A stretch of DNA of 46,306 nucleotides, taken from positions 18,649 through 64,954 of the forward strand of contig JAUNDN010000008.1 in assembly GCA_030526045.1 (NCBI GenBank). The letters are read 5' to 3'. The notes below the pieces were generated by a model. It made no database searches. It saw only the letters and a program-made list of their open reading frames with translations, and was not told the DNA's origin. Shown piece by piece: positions 32,120 through 41,549 of the stretch. How positions within the stretch are numbered: position 1 is the first letter of the stretch; the number at the start of each line of letters is the position of its first letter. The DNA comes from Bacillota bacterium. GTDB lineage: Bacteria; Bacillota; Clostridia; Lachnospirales; Lachnospiraceae. Position numbers and translations under genes: made by a program.

Positions 32120-32620
32120 ATGAATGGATTCAATGAAAATTACTGTGTTGATTTTGATAAAGCCATTGAAATGTATAGTGATATGATTTATAGAATCTGT
32201 ATGGCGATTACCGGAAATCCTGAAGATTCGAAGGATGCTTTTCAGGAAACGTTTTTAAGACTGGTGAGGCATCATAAAGAAATCACAGGGGAAGAGCATT
32301 TGAAAGCATGGCTGATCCGTGTGGCAAGTAATTGTGCAAAAACAATGGTTACCAATCCCTGGAATAAGAGAACGCAGGGTTTTTCGGAGAAAAATCAAGA
32401 GCCTGTATATCATCAAAAGGATAATTCACTATTCCTGGAGTTAAAAGAATTACCTTATAAATATTCATTAGTATTATATTTATTTTACTATGAAGGTTAT
32501 TCCGTAAAAGAAATCGGGGATATTCTTGAAAAGAAAGAAAACAGTGTTAAAACGTTATTGAACAGAGGACGTAAGCTCTTGAAAAATAGGTTGGAAGGAG
32601 GAAAGGATGATGAAAAATAA
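32120..32620 (+). CDS. ECF-type RNA polymerase sigma factor
   Basis: The 166-residue protein has only the sigma-2 and sigma-4 regions of extracytoplasmic-function sigma factors. Region 2 includes YSDMIYRICMAITGNPEDSKDAFQETFLRLV. Region 4 has a helix-turn-helix in YSVKEIGDILEKKENSVKTLLNRGRKLL. It starts after GAGGAG at a normal distance. Its stop overlaps the start of the membrane protein gene by 14 bp, the usual coupling of sigma and anti-sigma genes. A likely target is the lipoprotein gene at 33368. Confidence 0.92.
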   Translation: MNGFNENYCVDFDKAIEMYSDMIYRICMAITGNPEDSKDAFQETFLRLVRHHKEITGEEHLKAWLIRVASNCAKTMVTNPWNKRTQGFSEKNQEPVYHQKDNSLFLELKELPYKYSLVLYLFYYEGYSVKEIGDILEKKENSVKTLLNRGRKLLKNRLEGGKDDEK

Positions 32621-33278
32621 GCCTGTAGAAGAACAGTTTATCAAAGAACGTGTTCAGGAGACCTTTGACCTCATTACCGCCTCCGAGGAGCTGAAGAAGG
32701 AAACACTTGAAAGAATGAAAACAGCGCAGGAAGAGGGAGAACAACTATCGGATGAAAAGAAGAATAGAAAAAGCTCTTTATGGCGTTATTCCGCCCTGGC
32801 AGCTGCTTTACTCTGTGCAGTAGGTATTTGGATTGGCTTTTTAAGACCCACAGGTGCTTCTTACGTGACACCGATGGAAGAAGGTGTTTATTATGATAAG
32901 GTGGAACTCAAAAACGGCGTGATCCATTTTGTGAACAACAAGGTGGCAATCTCCATTACACCAAATGCCGGAAAAGTGACAATAGGGCAGGAGGTACAGG
33001 AGAGTAAAAGCGATGAGGTTCCTACTGCTGATGTGCTCCTGCTCGACGATGGGGGCATGATCAGCTTTGAAAAAATCGATCAAATTTCATTACCGGAAAT
33101 TGCAAAGGATAACTGGTCCTACATCGGAGAACAGAAAATTTATGTTACTGTGCTAAAAGCAGAGAATATGAGATTCCAGGCAGTATATGAAAAGAACGGA
33201 ATTGCCTACGAGGTGATTGGTACCGGCACAACACAGAAGGAATTTATTGATTTCCTTTATAAAAAAGTAATGGAATAA
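32607..33278 (+). CDS. Putative membrane anti-sigma factor
   Basis: The 223-residue protein has a cytoplasmic charged N-terminal helix region (about residues 1-55), one membrane helix near 60-76 (YSALAAALLCAVGIWIGFL) and an extracellular domain to the end. This layout and its 14-bp overlap with the ECF sigma gene support an anti-sigma role: holding the sigma factor until an envelope signal. The cytoplasmic part does not show the zinc HxxxCxxC motif, so it is not a ZAS-type anti-sigma. Two adjacent ATG codons (32607, 32610) are both possible. Identity is by layout and context, not by a clear domain. Confidence 0.65.
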   Translation: MMKNKPVEEQFIKERVQETFDLITASEELKKETLERMKTAQEEGEQLSDEKKNRKSSLWRYSALAAALLCAVGIWIGFLRPTGASYVTPMEEGVYYDKVELKNGVIHFVNNKVAISITPNAGKVTIGQEVQESKSDEVPTADVLLLDDGGMISFEKIDQISLPEIAKDNWSYIGEQKIYVTVLKAENMRFQAVYEKNGIAYEVIGTGTTQKEFIDFLYKKVME

Positions 33279-33296
33279 AATTAATAGAATTAAGAA

Positions 33297-33325
33297 TGAA
33301 ACCTTTTGAATGTTATCAAAGTATT
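33297..33325 (+). promoter_or_regulatory. ECF-type promoter before the transglutaminase lipoprotein
   Basis: TGAAACCTTTT (33297-33307) matches the -35 element of SigW-like ECF factors. AGTATT follows at 33320-33325 where CGTATA-like -10 boxes are expected, with a 17-bp spacer. No good sigma-A promoter lies in this gap. Confidence 0.55.
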
Positions 33326-33367
33326 AGTATTAAAATACATTTCGTGTAATGAGGAGGAAAGGTGGAA

Positions 33368-35815
33368 ATGAAATCAAGAAAACAGATTGCTGTAACACTT
33401 TCAGTATGCCTTTTATTGTCTCTGTTTTTGATAGCATGTGGGAAAAAGAATGATAGTGAAAGTGCTGCCCTGCAGGAGGAAACGCAGGAGCAGAGCAGTG
33501 AAAATAGTAAGAAGCAGGAAGAAGTTTCTGATGACGGAGCAAAGGACAAACCGGAAGAGACAGGAAACAAAGATCTGGTTGATGCATTAAAAAAGAAGTA
33601 TTCCGCTTCGGAAAAACAAGAATATGACGGAAATGTGATAAAGATAGACCGAAACGAGAGCATCCAAATTGAAATCGGGTATAATCCGTGGGACTGCGAG
33701 GATAATGTAGAGGAAAATTTTGTCATTTATCAGGATGCACAATTACAATGCCCGGTTGACGTAGGTATTTTTGACTATAATGCGGATAATGGAATTCTGA
33801 CTATTGAACCTCCTTTTTATGGAGTTGCGGAAATGAATGAATCGGATGATGTGGATTTAAGTCATCTTAGTGGAAACTATCTATATGGGGATGATGAGAA
33901 CGGTTGGGGAACTCTATCCCAGTATTACATGGCTACCTATGTGGATGTGGAAACCGGAGAAAGACTTGAAAAACCGATTGTTACTGTGATCAAGGTGAAT
34001 GCAGAGATACCACAGACACCACAGCTCGTTTTTGATCAGACGGAAGACGGATATGCCAGATTTTCATGGCAGGAAATTCCGGGAGCGGAGGGGTATCTTC
34101 TCTTTATCATCAACAAGGACGAAAACGGCTTCTGGGACTATACAAAGGTATTTGCTGATGTACAGGGAACAGAATGGACCAGTGAAGAGGAAGATAACGA
34201 ATATAGAGGTATGGTCTTAAGCCTTAACGAAAGATTTGTACAGTACTATACCTCAGATGATACCCAAAGCTGGATGGAGGATACAGACAGCTTTTTGCTG
34301 GACTATCAGATTGATGTTGCCTATGATGAATACTATAGTGAATATATTGGTATGATCGCCTATGGGCAGGGAGGCTGTTCGGGAATCAGCAATCTGCTTG
34401 CTGCAAAGGATCTGGCACATATGTTGCCAACAGAAGAGGCTAATTACAGTAATGATGATAGCTTTTTCGGAATTAGCGGAACGCTTGATTTGCCGGCAGT
34501 TATGTGTGTGACAATGTGTGATGGTACAACCACGCAAAGAGTTCTGGAATATGATTTCGATCATATTCAGAAATTTGAGGACAGTGGTTATTTCATTATT
34601 AACGCAAAGGGCATGAAAACACCGTTTGTCCAGGAACTTCATGCTTATGAAGTGAATTGGGATACGTTGGAAGCTGACCTTGCGACAATAGAGGAAAGGC
34701 AGGAAAAATTAAAGAATAAAGGTGGTAATGTAGCGCCAAAGCTTTCTGTGGATGAGGATACGAGCGACCGGGAAGAAAGTACACCGGAACCCATCAAAGA
34801 AGAGGAAGAAAAGCCTTCAGAAACTGAGAAACCTTCAAATGCGCCTAAAGAAATCAGAATAACGGCAAACTCTGCGTTAAGTGAGTACATAGCCCTTAAT
34901 ATGCTGGAAACGAAGGAGACGATTGACTTGTCCGAATTCCCGGAAGCTGCAGATACACAGCTTGTAGTTGATTCCTTCTTTGAAGCACAGTACCAGAATC
35001 CGCTGGTTCTGGGAATACAGGGAGGCAGCATAGATTCAGAGAACAGAATTCTTTATGTAGAGTATGATTTTGACAGCGAACAAACGGCCAAAAAGCAGGC
35101 AGAAATTAAAGATCGTGTAGATGAAATTACGGGACAGATTATTACCGAAGATATGACGGATCTTGAAAAAGACATGGCAATCAACACCTGGCTGTGTGAA
35201 AATGCCGTATATGATAATGCGGCACTTGAAAATGCAGAGAAGTATTCCTTTGCCAAAGTAGATGAGAGCTTTTATGATTCCTTCACCGCATACGGAATTC
35301 TGGTGGACGGTGTCGGTGTGTGCGCAAGCTATTCGGCAGCCTTTAAATTACTGGCTGATGCTGCAGGTCTTGATAGCATTGTTGTCACAGGCTATTTGGA
35401 TGGCAGTGTACCGCATGCATGGAATAAAGTAAAGCTTGATGATGAGTGGTATATTGTGGATGCAACCAACAACGATAATGAGATGATTACAAATGCCCTG
35501 ATGAATCTATCTGACTATGCGGCTGCAGGGACACTGGTAGAAAATGAAAGCTTTGTGGAGGATTCCAGTCTTTCAAAATATACCGCAAATCAAGACAGGA
35601 TGGAATATTATCATACGGTGGACCGTTTCTATGATAAGGATGATATTTCCAAACAGCTGGCGCAGCTACTGGTAACAGACGGACAAGCTGTCCTTAGAAC
35701 AGACTATGATATTGATGATGAAGAGTTTTATTCGATTGCACAGCAGGCCGCAGATGAAGCCAAGAAAAACATCAACGGCTTTTATTGGATGGGAGTCATC
35801 CATCTGCAGGAGTAA
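33368..35815 (+). CDS. Surface lipoprotein with a transglutaminase-like domain
   Basis: The ATG at 33368, 10 bases after AGGAGG, gives 815 residues; a GTG two codons earlier is less well placed. The N-terminus is a lipoprotein signal ending LFLIAC (Cys24), followed by a Glu/Ser-rich linker. Residues about 60-450 form a large extracellular region with a fibronectin-like segment; a second Glu/Pro-rich linker lies at about 455-495. A transglutaminase/protease-like domain covers about 590-720 with a full triad: C652 in GVGVCASYS, H683 in VPHAWNKV, D698 in YIVDATNN. It may cross-link or cut wall proteins or peptides. An ECF-like promoter and the adjacent sigma/anti-sigma pair suggest induction by envelope stress. 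Confidence 0.85.
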   Translation: MKSRKQIAVTLSVCLLLSLFLIACGKKNDSESAALQEETQEQSSENSKKQEEVSDDGAKDKPEETGNKDLVDALKKKYSASEKQEYDGNVIKIDRNESIQIEIGYNPWDCEDNVEENFVIYQDAQLQCPVDVGIFDYNADNGILTIEPPFYGVAEMNESDDVDLSHLSGNYLYGDDENGWGTLSQYYMATYVDVETGERLEKPIVTVIKVNAEIPQTPQLVFDQTEDGYARFSWQEIPGAEGYLLFIINKDENGFWDYTKVFADVQGTEWTSEEEDNEYRGMVLSLNERFVQYYTSDDTQSWMEDTDSFLLDYQIDVAYDEYYSEYIGMIAYGQGGCSGISNLLAAKDLAHMLPTEEANYSNDDSFFGISGTLDLPAVMCVTMCDGTTTQRVLEYDFDHIQKFEDSGYFIINAKGMKTPFVQELHAYEVNWDTLEADLATIEERQEKLKNKGGNVAPKLSVDEDTSDREESTPEPIKEEEEKPSETEKPSNAPKEIRITANSALSEYIALNMLETKETIDLSEFPEAADTQLVVDSFFEAQYQNPLVLGIQGGSIDSENRILYVEYDFDSEQTAKKQAEIKDRVDEITGQIITEDMTDLEKDMAINTWLCENAVYDNAALENAEKYSFAKVDESFYDSFTAYGILVDGVGVCASYSAAFKLLADAAGLDSIVVTGYLDGSVPHAWNKVKLDDEWYIVDATNNDNEMITNALMNLSDYAAAGTLVENESFVEDSSLSKYTANQDRMEYYHTVDRFYDKDDISKQLAQLLVTDGQAVLRTDYDIDDEEFYSIAQQAADEAKKNINGFYWMGVIHLQE

Positions 35816-35837
35816 TCTATATTTGTGAGAGAATAAG

Positions 35838-35879
35838 AAAGATCTGTTTTGGTGTCAACGCCGGAATGGGTCTTTTTTT
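35838..35879 (+). terminator. Intrinsic terminator after the lipoprotein gene
   Basis: A 17-bp stem (35838-35854 with 35859-35875) with loop TCAA. Several pairs are G-U, followed by a T run to 35879. Confidence 0.7.
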
Positions 35880-35917
35880 CTGCGAAAAAACTTCAATTCC
35901 ACATAGTAAAATATATC

Positions 35918-35946
35918 TTGATTTTTAGAATGTGGTTTAGTATAGT
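35918..35946 (+). promoter_or_regulatory. Promoter of plsX-acpP
   Basis: TTGATT (35918-35923), 17-bp spacer, TATAGT (35941-35946), 30 bases before the plsX ATG. No clear FapR-type operator is seen. Confidence 0.7.
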
Positions 35947-35975
35947 AAAGAAGTACGTGGACGGAGGTGTTTTTC

Positions 35976-36989
35976 ATGAGCGAATTTGTAAATGTTGCAG
36001 TTGACGGGATGGGCGGGGATCATGCTCCGTATGAAATTGTAAAGGGTGCCGTTGAAGCTGTAAATGAAAACAGCCATGTTAAGGTTTTTTTGACCGGACA
36101 GGCGGATAAAATTGACAGCGAACTTGCAAAATATACATATAATAAAGAACAAATCGAGGTCGTGAATACTACCGAAATCATAGAAATGGCAGAACCTCCG
36201 GTTATGGCAATCCGCAAAAAGAAGGATTCTTCCCTTGTGAAAGCATTAAACCTTGTGAAGGAAGGAAGCTGCGATGCATTTGTCTCTGCAGGAAGCACAG
36301 GTGCCACACTGGTAGGCGGACAGGTAATTGTGGGAAGGATCAAGGGCGTGGAGAGACCACCGCTTGCTCCGTTGATTCCGACGGCAACCGGCTGTTCCCT
36401 GTTGATCGACTGTGGTGCGAATGTGGATGCAAGACCTTCTCATCTGGTTCAGTTTGCAAAGATGGGTTCTGTTTATATGGAAAGCGTTATGGGGGTAAAG
36501 AGCCCGAAGGTTGCAATCGTGAATATCGGTGCAGAAGAAGAGAAGGGAAATGCTCTTGTAAAGGAAACATTTCCGCTTCTTAAGAATTGCCCCGACATTC
36601 ATTTTATAGGAAGTATAGAAGCAAGAGATATTCCGGCTGGTCTTGCAGATGTAGTTGTCTGTGAAGCATTTGTCGGCAATGTCATCCTCAAAATGTATGA
36701 GGGTGTAGGAAGTATTCTGATCAAGAAGGTAAAGGAGGGGATGATGACTTCTCTGCGCAGTAAAATTGGCGCTCTTCTTGTTAAGCCTGCACTTAAGAAA
36801 ACCTTGAAGGCCTTTGATCTGGAGCAGTATGGCGGTGCGCCGTTGCTTGGTCTTAACGGCTTGGTTGTAAAGACACATGGAAGCTCTAAGGCAATTGAAA
36901 TCAAGAATTCTATTCTGCAGTGTATTACCTTTACAGAGCAGAATATAAATCAAAAAATAAAAGAAAAAATAACAATGGAAGAAAATTAG
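35976..36989 (+). CDS. plsX: Phosphate acyltransferase PlsX
   Basis: It makes acyl phosphate from acyl-ACP for phospholipid synthesis. The ATG at 35976, 8 bases after GGAGGTG, gives 337 residues; a GTG three codons upstream overlaps the ribosome binding site. Diagnostic segments are VNVAVDGMGGDHAP at the N-terminus, AFVSAGSTGA, and LLIDCGANVDARP. It is followed 14 bp later by acpP, its acyl carrier partner. Confidence 0.96.
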   Translation: MSEFVNVAVDGMGGDHAPYEIVKGAVEAVNENSHVKVFLTGQADKIDSELAKYTYNKEQIEVVNTTEIIEMAEPPVMAIRKKKDSSLVKALNLVKEGSCDAFVSAGSTGATLVGGQVIVGRIKGVERPPLAPLIPTATGCSLLIDCGANVDARPSHLVQFAKMGSVYMESVMGVKSPKVAIVNIGAEEEKGNALVKETFPLLKNCPDIHFIGSIEARDIPAGLADVVVCEAFVGNVILKMYEGVGSILIKKVKEGMMTSLRSKIGALLVKPALKKTLKAFDLEQYGGAPLLGLNGLVVKTHGSSKAIEIKNSILQCITFTEQNINQKIKEKITMEEN

Positions 36990-37003
36990 AAAGGAAATGA
37001 AAA

Positions 37004-37234
37004 ATGGAATTTGAAAAATTGAAAAAAGTGATTGCTGACGTACTTAACGTCGACCCTGACGAGATTACGATGGAGACGACCTTTGTAGACGATCTGGGAG
37101 CCGATTCCTTAGATGTTTTTCAGATTATAATGGGAATAGAGGAAGAATTTGATATTGAAGTTCCGGCTGAAGATGCAGAGAAAATCACTACTGTAGAAGA
37201 AGCAGTAAACCTTATCAAAAATGCTATCAACTAA
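37004..37234 (+). CDS. acpP: Acyl carrier protein
   Basis: A 76-residue acidic four-helix protein with the phosphopantetheine site Ser35 in GADSLDVFQIIMG. It carries growing acyl chains in fatty acid synthesis and donates them to PlsX, encoded just upstream. A terminator follows directly. Confidence 0.97.
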   Translation: MEFEKLKKVIADVLNVDPDEITMETTFVDDLGADSLDVFQIIMGIEEEFDIEVPAEDAEKITTVEEAVNLIKNAIN

Positions 37235-37258
37235 AAAGCCCGTTTACGGGCTTTTTTT
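37234..37258 (+). terminator. Intrinsic terminator after acpP
   Basis: AAAAGCCCG (37234-37242), loop TTTA, CGGGCTTTT (37247-37255), then more T. The stem starts at the last base of the acpP stop codon. rnc follows with its own start, so some read-through or an unseen promoter must serve it. Confidence 0.88.
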
Positions 37259-37284
37259 CCGATAGGCATAAGAATGGGGGATTT

Positions 37285-37977
37285 ATGTACAGACAGGAAG
37301 AATTGAAGGAACTGGAGGAAAAGATCGGTTATGTGTTCGGGCAAAAGGAACTGCTTGCGCAGGCACTGACGCATAGCTCTTTTTCTAATGAACAGAAAAT
37401 CAATAAATTTAAGAACTATGAGCGGCTTGAGTTCCTTGGAGATGCTGTGCTTGAGCTGCTTTCCAGCCGTTTCTTCTTTGAAACTTATCCGGAAATGTCC
37501 GAGGGACAGATGACAAGACTGCGCTCCTCGATGGTTTGTGAGCCGGCACTTGCTTTTTGTGCCAGGGATATTTCCTTGGGGAATTATATTCTTCTCGGTA
37601 AGGGTGAAGAGGCAACCGGAGGGAGAATGAGGGACTCCATCATCTCGGATGTTATGGAAGCTGTAATAGGTGCAATTTACCTGGATGGCGGAATTGAAAA
37701 GGCAGATGAGTTTGTCAGGAGGTTTATTCTGTCAGACCTTAAGAATAAGCAGTTGTTTTATGACAGCAAGACTATTTTACAGGAGAAAGTACAAAAGCTT
37801 GGGAAAGAACTCACCTATGAGTTGGTTGAGGAGAGCGGACCTGATCATGATAAGGTTTTCGTTGTGGAAGCATGGATCGACGGAAAGCTAGCAGGCAAAG
37901 GTCAGGGAAGAAATAAGAAATCAGCGCAGCAACAGGCAGCCTATCAGGTATTGCTTGATAAAATACTGGAAGAATAA
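37285..37977 (+). CDS. rnc: Ribonuclease III
   Basis: It cuts double-stranded RNA, including ribosomal RNA precursors. The 230-residue protein has the signature ERLEFLGDAVLELL with acidic residues E46 and D53, a second acidic block DVMEAVIGAIYLDGG, and a C-terminal double-stranded RNA-binding domain (about residues 155-228). It starts after GGGGGA and is 11 bp before smc. Confidence 0.96.
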   Translation: MYRQEELKELEEKIGYVFGQKELLAQALTHSSFSNEQKINKFKNYERLEFLGDAVLELLSSRFFFETYPEMSEGQMTRLRSSMVCEPALAFCARDISLGNYILLGKGEEATGGRMRDSIISDVMEAVIGAIYLDGGIEKADEFVRRFILSDLKNKQLFYDSKTILQEKVQKLGKELTYELVEESGPDHDKVFVVEAWIDGKLAGKGQGRNKKSAQQQAAYQVLLDKILEE

Positions 37978-37988
37978 GCGGGTGTTAT

Positions 37989-40900
37989 ATGTATTTAAAA
38001 AGTATCGAAATTCACGGATTCAAATCATTTGCAAATAAAATTGTGTTCAAATTTCATAATGGCATTACAGGAATTGTAGGTCCTAACGGAAGCGGTAAGA
38101 GTAATGTTGCGGATGCAGTGCGGTGGGTACTTGGTGAGCAGCGTATTAAGCAGCTTCGAGGTGCTTCCATGCAGGATGTAATTTTTTCCGGTACTGAGCT
38201 TCGCAAACCGCTTGGCTATGCTTATGTTGCCATCACTCTGGATAATTCAGATCATCAGCTTGCCATAGATTTTGATGAGGTCACTGTTGCCAGAAGGATT
38301 TACCGTTCCGGTGAGAGTGAATACCTGTTAAACGGTGCACCCTGCAGACTGAAGGATGTGAATGAGCTTTTTTATGATACCGGTATCGGTAAAGAGGGAT
38401 ATTCCATTATCGGGCAGGGACAAATTGATAAGATCTTAAGCGGTAAGCCGGAGGAGCGCCGTGAGCTTTTTGATGAGGCTGCCGGAATCGTAAAGTTTAA
38501 GAAGCGTAAGGTTGCTGCCCAGAAAAAGCTTGAGGATGAAAAGCAGAATCTGGTACGTGTCAATGATATTCTTTCCGAACTGGAGAAGCAGATAGGCCCT
38601 CTGGAAAAGCAGTCTGAGACAGCTAAGATCTACTTAAAGAAAAAGGAAGAACTGAAAACACTGGACGTGAATATGTTCCTGCTTGAAAATAACAGATTGC
38701 AGGAGCAGCTAAGGAGCGCTCAGGAAAAATTTGATATTGCAAGTGCTGACCTTGAACAGACCTCCCAGCAGTATGAGAAGATTAAGGAAGAGTATGACCA
38801 GATTCAGGGGCAGATTGAAATGCTCGATGAGACAATTGAATCAGAGCGTACCGCTTTGACGGATACCAGCGTACTTCGCGGTAAGCTTGAGGGAGAGATA
38901 AATGTCTTAAAGGAACAGATCAAGTCGGCTAAGAGTAATGAGGAGCATTTTCAGGCAAGAAAAGCATCTGTTCAGAAGGAAATGGATGCAAAACTTCTGG
39001 ACAAAGAAGAAATCCTGGCAGACAAGAAGGTTATTGACGATCAGGTGGCTGAAATTGAGAAGGAAAGAAATGAAGCCAGGGAAAAACTGCTTGCTGTCCA
39101 GGTGAGAATTGAAGAACTGAATAATGATATCGAAGCAGGCAAGAATACGATCATTGAAGCACTGAATTCGCGTGCAACGATTAAGTCTAAGCTGGGTCGA
39201 TATGATACTATGACCGAGCAGATTAATATCCGTAAGGCTGAGCTTACTTCAAGGCTACTCCGAATCAAGTCGGATGAAGCACAGCAGGAAGCAGCGATGA
39301 ACAAGCTGCAGGAAGAGTTTGAAAAAATTAATGATGAGATTCGTATTTTGAATGAAGCGCAGGAAAGCAAGGAGGAAAAGCTTGCCCTGATCAGGGAAGA
39401 GCTTGCGGGGAAGGATCAGAAGCTCCGTGATACCCAGGTAAATTATCACCAGGAAAAATCCAAGCTGGATGCATTGACAAACCTGACAGAACGCTATGAA
39501 GGCTATGGCGGAAGCGTGAAAAAGGTTATGGAATGCAAGGACCGGGAAAAAGGAATTATCGGTGTTGTTGCAGACATCATTAAGGTAGATAAAAAGTATG
39601 AAACTGCAATTGAAACGGCTCTTGGTGGAAATATTCAGAACATTGTTACGGATGATGAAGAAACAGCAAAGAGGATGATTGCGTTTCTGAAACAGACAAA
39701 AGCAGGAAGGGCAACATTCCTTCCGCTTACGAGCATTACCAATCCTCAGGAATTTAAGAATCCCGAAGCACTCAAGGAAAAGGGTGTGATCGGTATGGCT
39801 GATGAATTGGTGAATATTGACAAAAAGTATAAAAATGTAGCGAAAGCTATGCTGGGACGGATTGTCGTTATTGACAATGTAGACAATGCGGTAAAGATTG
39901 CCAGAAAATTTGATTACGGCATCCGTATGGTAACCCTGGAGGGAGAACTGCTTGTTCCCGGCGGAGCAATCAGCGGAGGTGCTTTCAAGAATAACAGTAA
40001 TCTTCTGGGAAGAAGACGTGAAATCGAAGAACTGGAAAGCAATGTAAAGAAATATCTGAAAGAAATTGATTTACTTCTTGAAGAAATTGAAACCACCAAG
40101 AGCGAAAGAAATAAGCTTCGTCTTTCCCTGGAGGAAGATAAGGCGGCACTTCAGAAGAAATTTATTGAGCAGAATACAGCCCGTCTGAATGTAATTAAGG
40201 CTCAGGAGCGTCGCGATGAGGCATCTGAAGGCTCATTAGAGCTTAAAAATGAAGAGAGAGAAATTGAAAATCAGATAAAGGAAATTAAGCTGAGCAAACA
40301 GGAAATCCAGAAGGAGCTGGAGGATTCCGAGCTGTTAGAAAAACAGGTGGAGCAGCAGATTCGGAAATTTCAGACAGAACTGGAAGAAAAGCGGAGAGAA
40401 GAGTCTGAGGAGTCTTCTCACGTTGCAGGCTGGGATGTGGAAGTGGAAAAAATGCTTCAACAGCAGGATTTCCATCAACAGAACGTAAATCGTATTGACG
40501 GGGAAATTTCCCGTTATGCTTCTGAACTGCAGGAAATTGAAGACGGCATCAAAAAGAGCAATGAGGACAGCCGGAATAAGAAGGACAGTATTGATCAGAT
40601 TGAGCAGACCATAGCAGCATCTCATACAACCCAGGGAGATACAGAGAAGAAATTAAAGGAAGATATTGAGAAGAAGGAAGAGCTTACCAAGAAGCAGAAA
40701 AACTTCTTTGCAGACAGGGAATCTCTGGCAGAAAAGATGACTGGTCTAGATAAAGAAGTATATCGTCTGAATGCCCAGAAGGAAAAATTTCAGGAAATGC
40801 TGGAAAATCAGATTAATTACATGTGGGACGAATATGAAATTACCCTGTCTGATGCGGCTGCCTTAAGAGATGAAGCGATGACAGATCTTTCAGCAATGAA

Positions 40901-41549
40901 GAAAGAGATTTCGTCCTTGAAGGAACAGATCAAGAAGCTAGGGGATGTTAATGTCAATGCCATTGAGGACTATAAGAACCTGATGGAACGCTACAACTTC
41001 CTAAAGACACAGCATGACGATCTGGTTGAGGCACAGAAGACTCTTGAGGGAATCATTGTTGAACTGGACACCGCAATGAGGAAACAGTTCAACGAAAAAT
41101 TTGCTGAAATCGGCAGAGAGTTTGACAAGGTATTTAAAGAACTGTTTGGTGGTGGAAAGGGTACCCTGGAATTAATGGAGGATGAGGATATTCTGGAAGC
41201 AGGCATACGGATTATTGCACAGCCGCCCGGAAAGAAACTGCAGAATATGATGCAGCTCTCCGGTGGGGAAAAAGCACTTACTGCAATTGCACTTTTGTTT
41301 GCTATTCAGAATCTGAAGCCTTCACCTTTTTGTCTGCTTGATGAGATTGAAGCGGCTTTGGATGAGAATAATGTTACCCGCTTTGCGAAATACTTACATA
41401 AGCTTACAAGAAATACACAATTTATTGTGATCACGCACAGGCGCGGAACCATGGAAAAGGCAGACCGCCTATATGGTATTACGATGCAGGAGAAGGGGGT
41501 ATCCACTCTGGTAAGCGTAAATTTGATCGATAAGGAGCTTGATGACTGA
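37989..41549 (+). CDS. smc: Chromosome segregation protein SMC
   Basis: It is the condensin ATPase that organises the chromosome. The 1186-residue protein has Walker A GPNGSGKSN (31-39), long coiled coils on either side of a central hinge (about 500-670, with the GGAISGG-type hinge end), the ABC signature LSGGEK (1090-1095) and Walker B FCLLDEIEAALDE. All parts are intact. Its stop TGA shares one base with the ftsY start. Confidence 0.97.
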   Translation: MYLKSIEIHGFKSFANKIVFKFHNGITGIVGPNGSGKSNVADAVRWVLGEQRIKQLRGASMQDVIFSGTELRKPLGYAYVAITLDNSDHQLAIDFDEVTVARRIYRSGESEYLLNGAPCRLKDVNELFYDTGIGKEGYSIIGQGQIDKILSGKPEERRELFDEAAGIVKFKKRKVAAQKKLEDEKQNLVRVNDILSELEKQIGPLEKQSETAKIYLKKKEELKTLDVNMFLLENNRLQEQLRSAQEKFDIASADLEQTSQQYEKIKEEYDQIQGQIEMLDETIESERTALTDTSVLRGKLEGEINVLKEQIKSAKSNEEHFQARKASVQKEMDAKLLDKEEILADKKVIDDQVAEIEKERNEAREKLLAVQVRIEELNNDIEAGKNTIIEALNSRATIKSKLGRYDTMTEQINIRKAELTSRLLRIKSDEAQQEAAMNKLQEEFEKINDEIRILNEAQESKEEKLALIREELAGKDQKLRDTQVNYHQEKSKLDALTNLTERYEGYGGSVKKVMECKDREKGIIGVVADIIKVDKKYETAIETALGGNIQNIVTDDEETAKRMIAFLKQTKAGRATFLPLTSITNPQEFKNPEALKEKGVIGMADELVNIDKKYKNVAKAMLGRIVVIDNVDNAVKIARKFDYGIRMVTLEGELLVPGGAISGGAFKNNSNLLGRRREIEELESNVKKYLKEIDLLLEEIETTKSERNKLRLSLEEDKAALQKKFIEQNTARLNVIKAQERRDEASEGSLELKNEEREIENQIKEIKLSKQEIQKELEDSELLEKQVEQQIRKFQTELEEKRREESEESSHVAGWDVEVEKMLQQQDFHQQNVNRIDGEISRYASELQEIEDGIKKSNEDSRNKKDSIDQIEQTIAASHTTQGDTEKKLKEDIEKKEELTKKQKNFFADRESLAEKMTGLDKEVYRLNAQKEKFQEMLENQINYMWDEYEITLSDAAALRDEAMTDLSAMKKEISSLKEQIKKLGDVNVNAIEDYKNLMERYNFLKTQHDDLVEAQKTLEGIIVELDTAMRKQFNEKFAEIGREFDKVFKELFGGGKGTLELMEDEDILEAGIRIIAQPPGKKLQNMMQLSGGEKALTAIALLFAIQNLKPSPFCLLDEIEAALDENNVTRFAKYLHKLTRNTQFIVITHRRGTMEKADRLYGITMQEKGVSTLVSVNLIDKELDD

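Noticed and set aside
34741-34860. Glu/Pro-rich stretch in the transglutaminase lipoprotein as a possible frameshift or repeat
   Set aside because: The frame is continuous and such linkers are normal between domains of surface lipoproteins.
36246-36953. 235-residue minus-strand frame opposite plsX
   Set aside because: It is a shadow of a well-conserved housekeeping gene.
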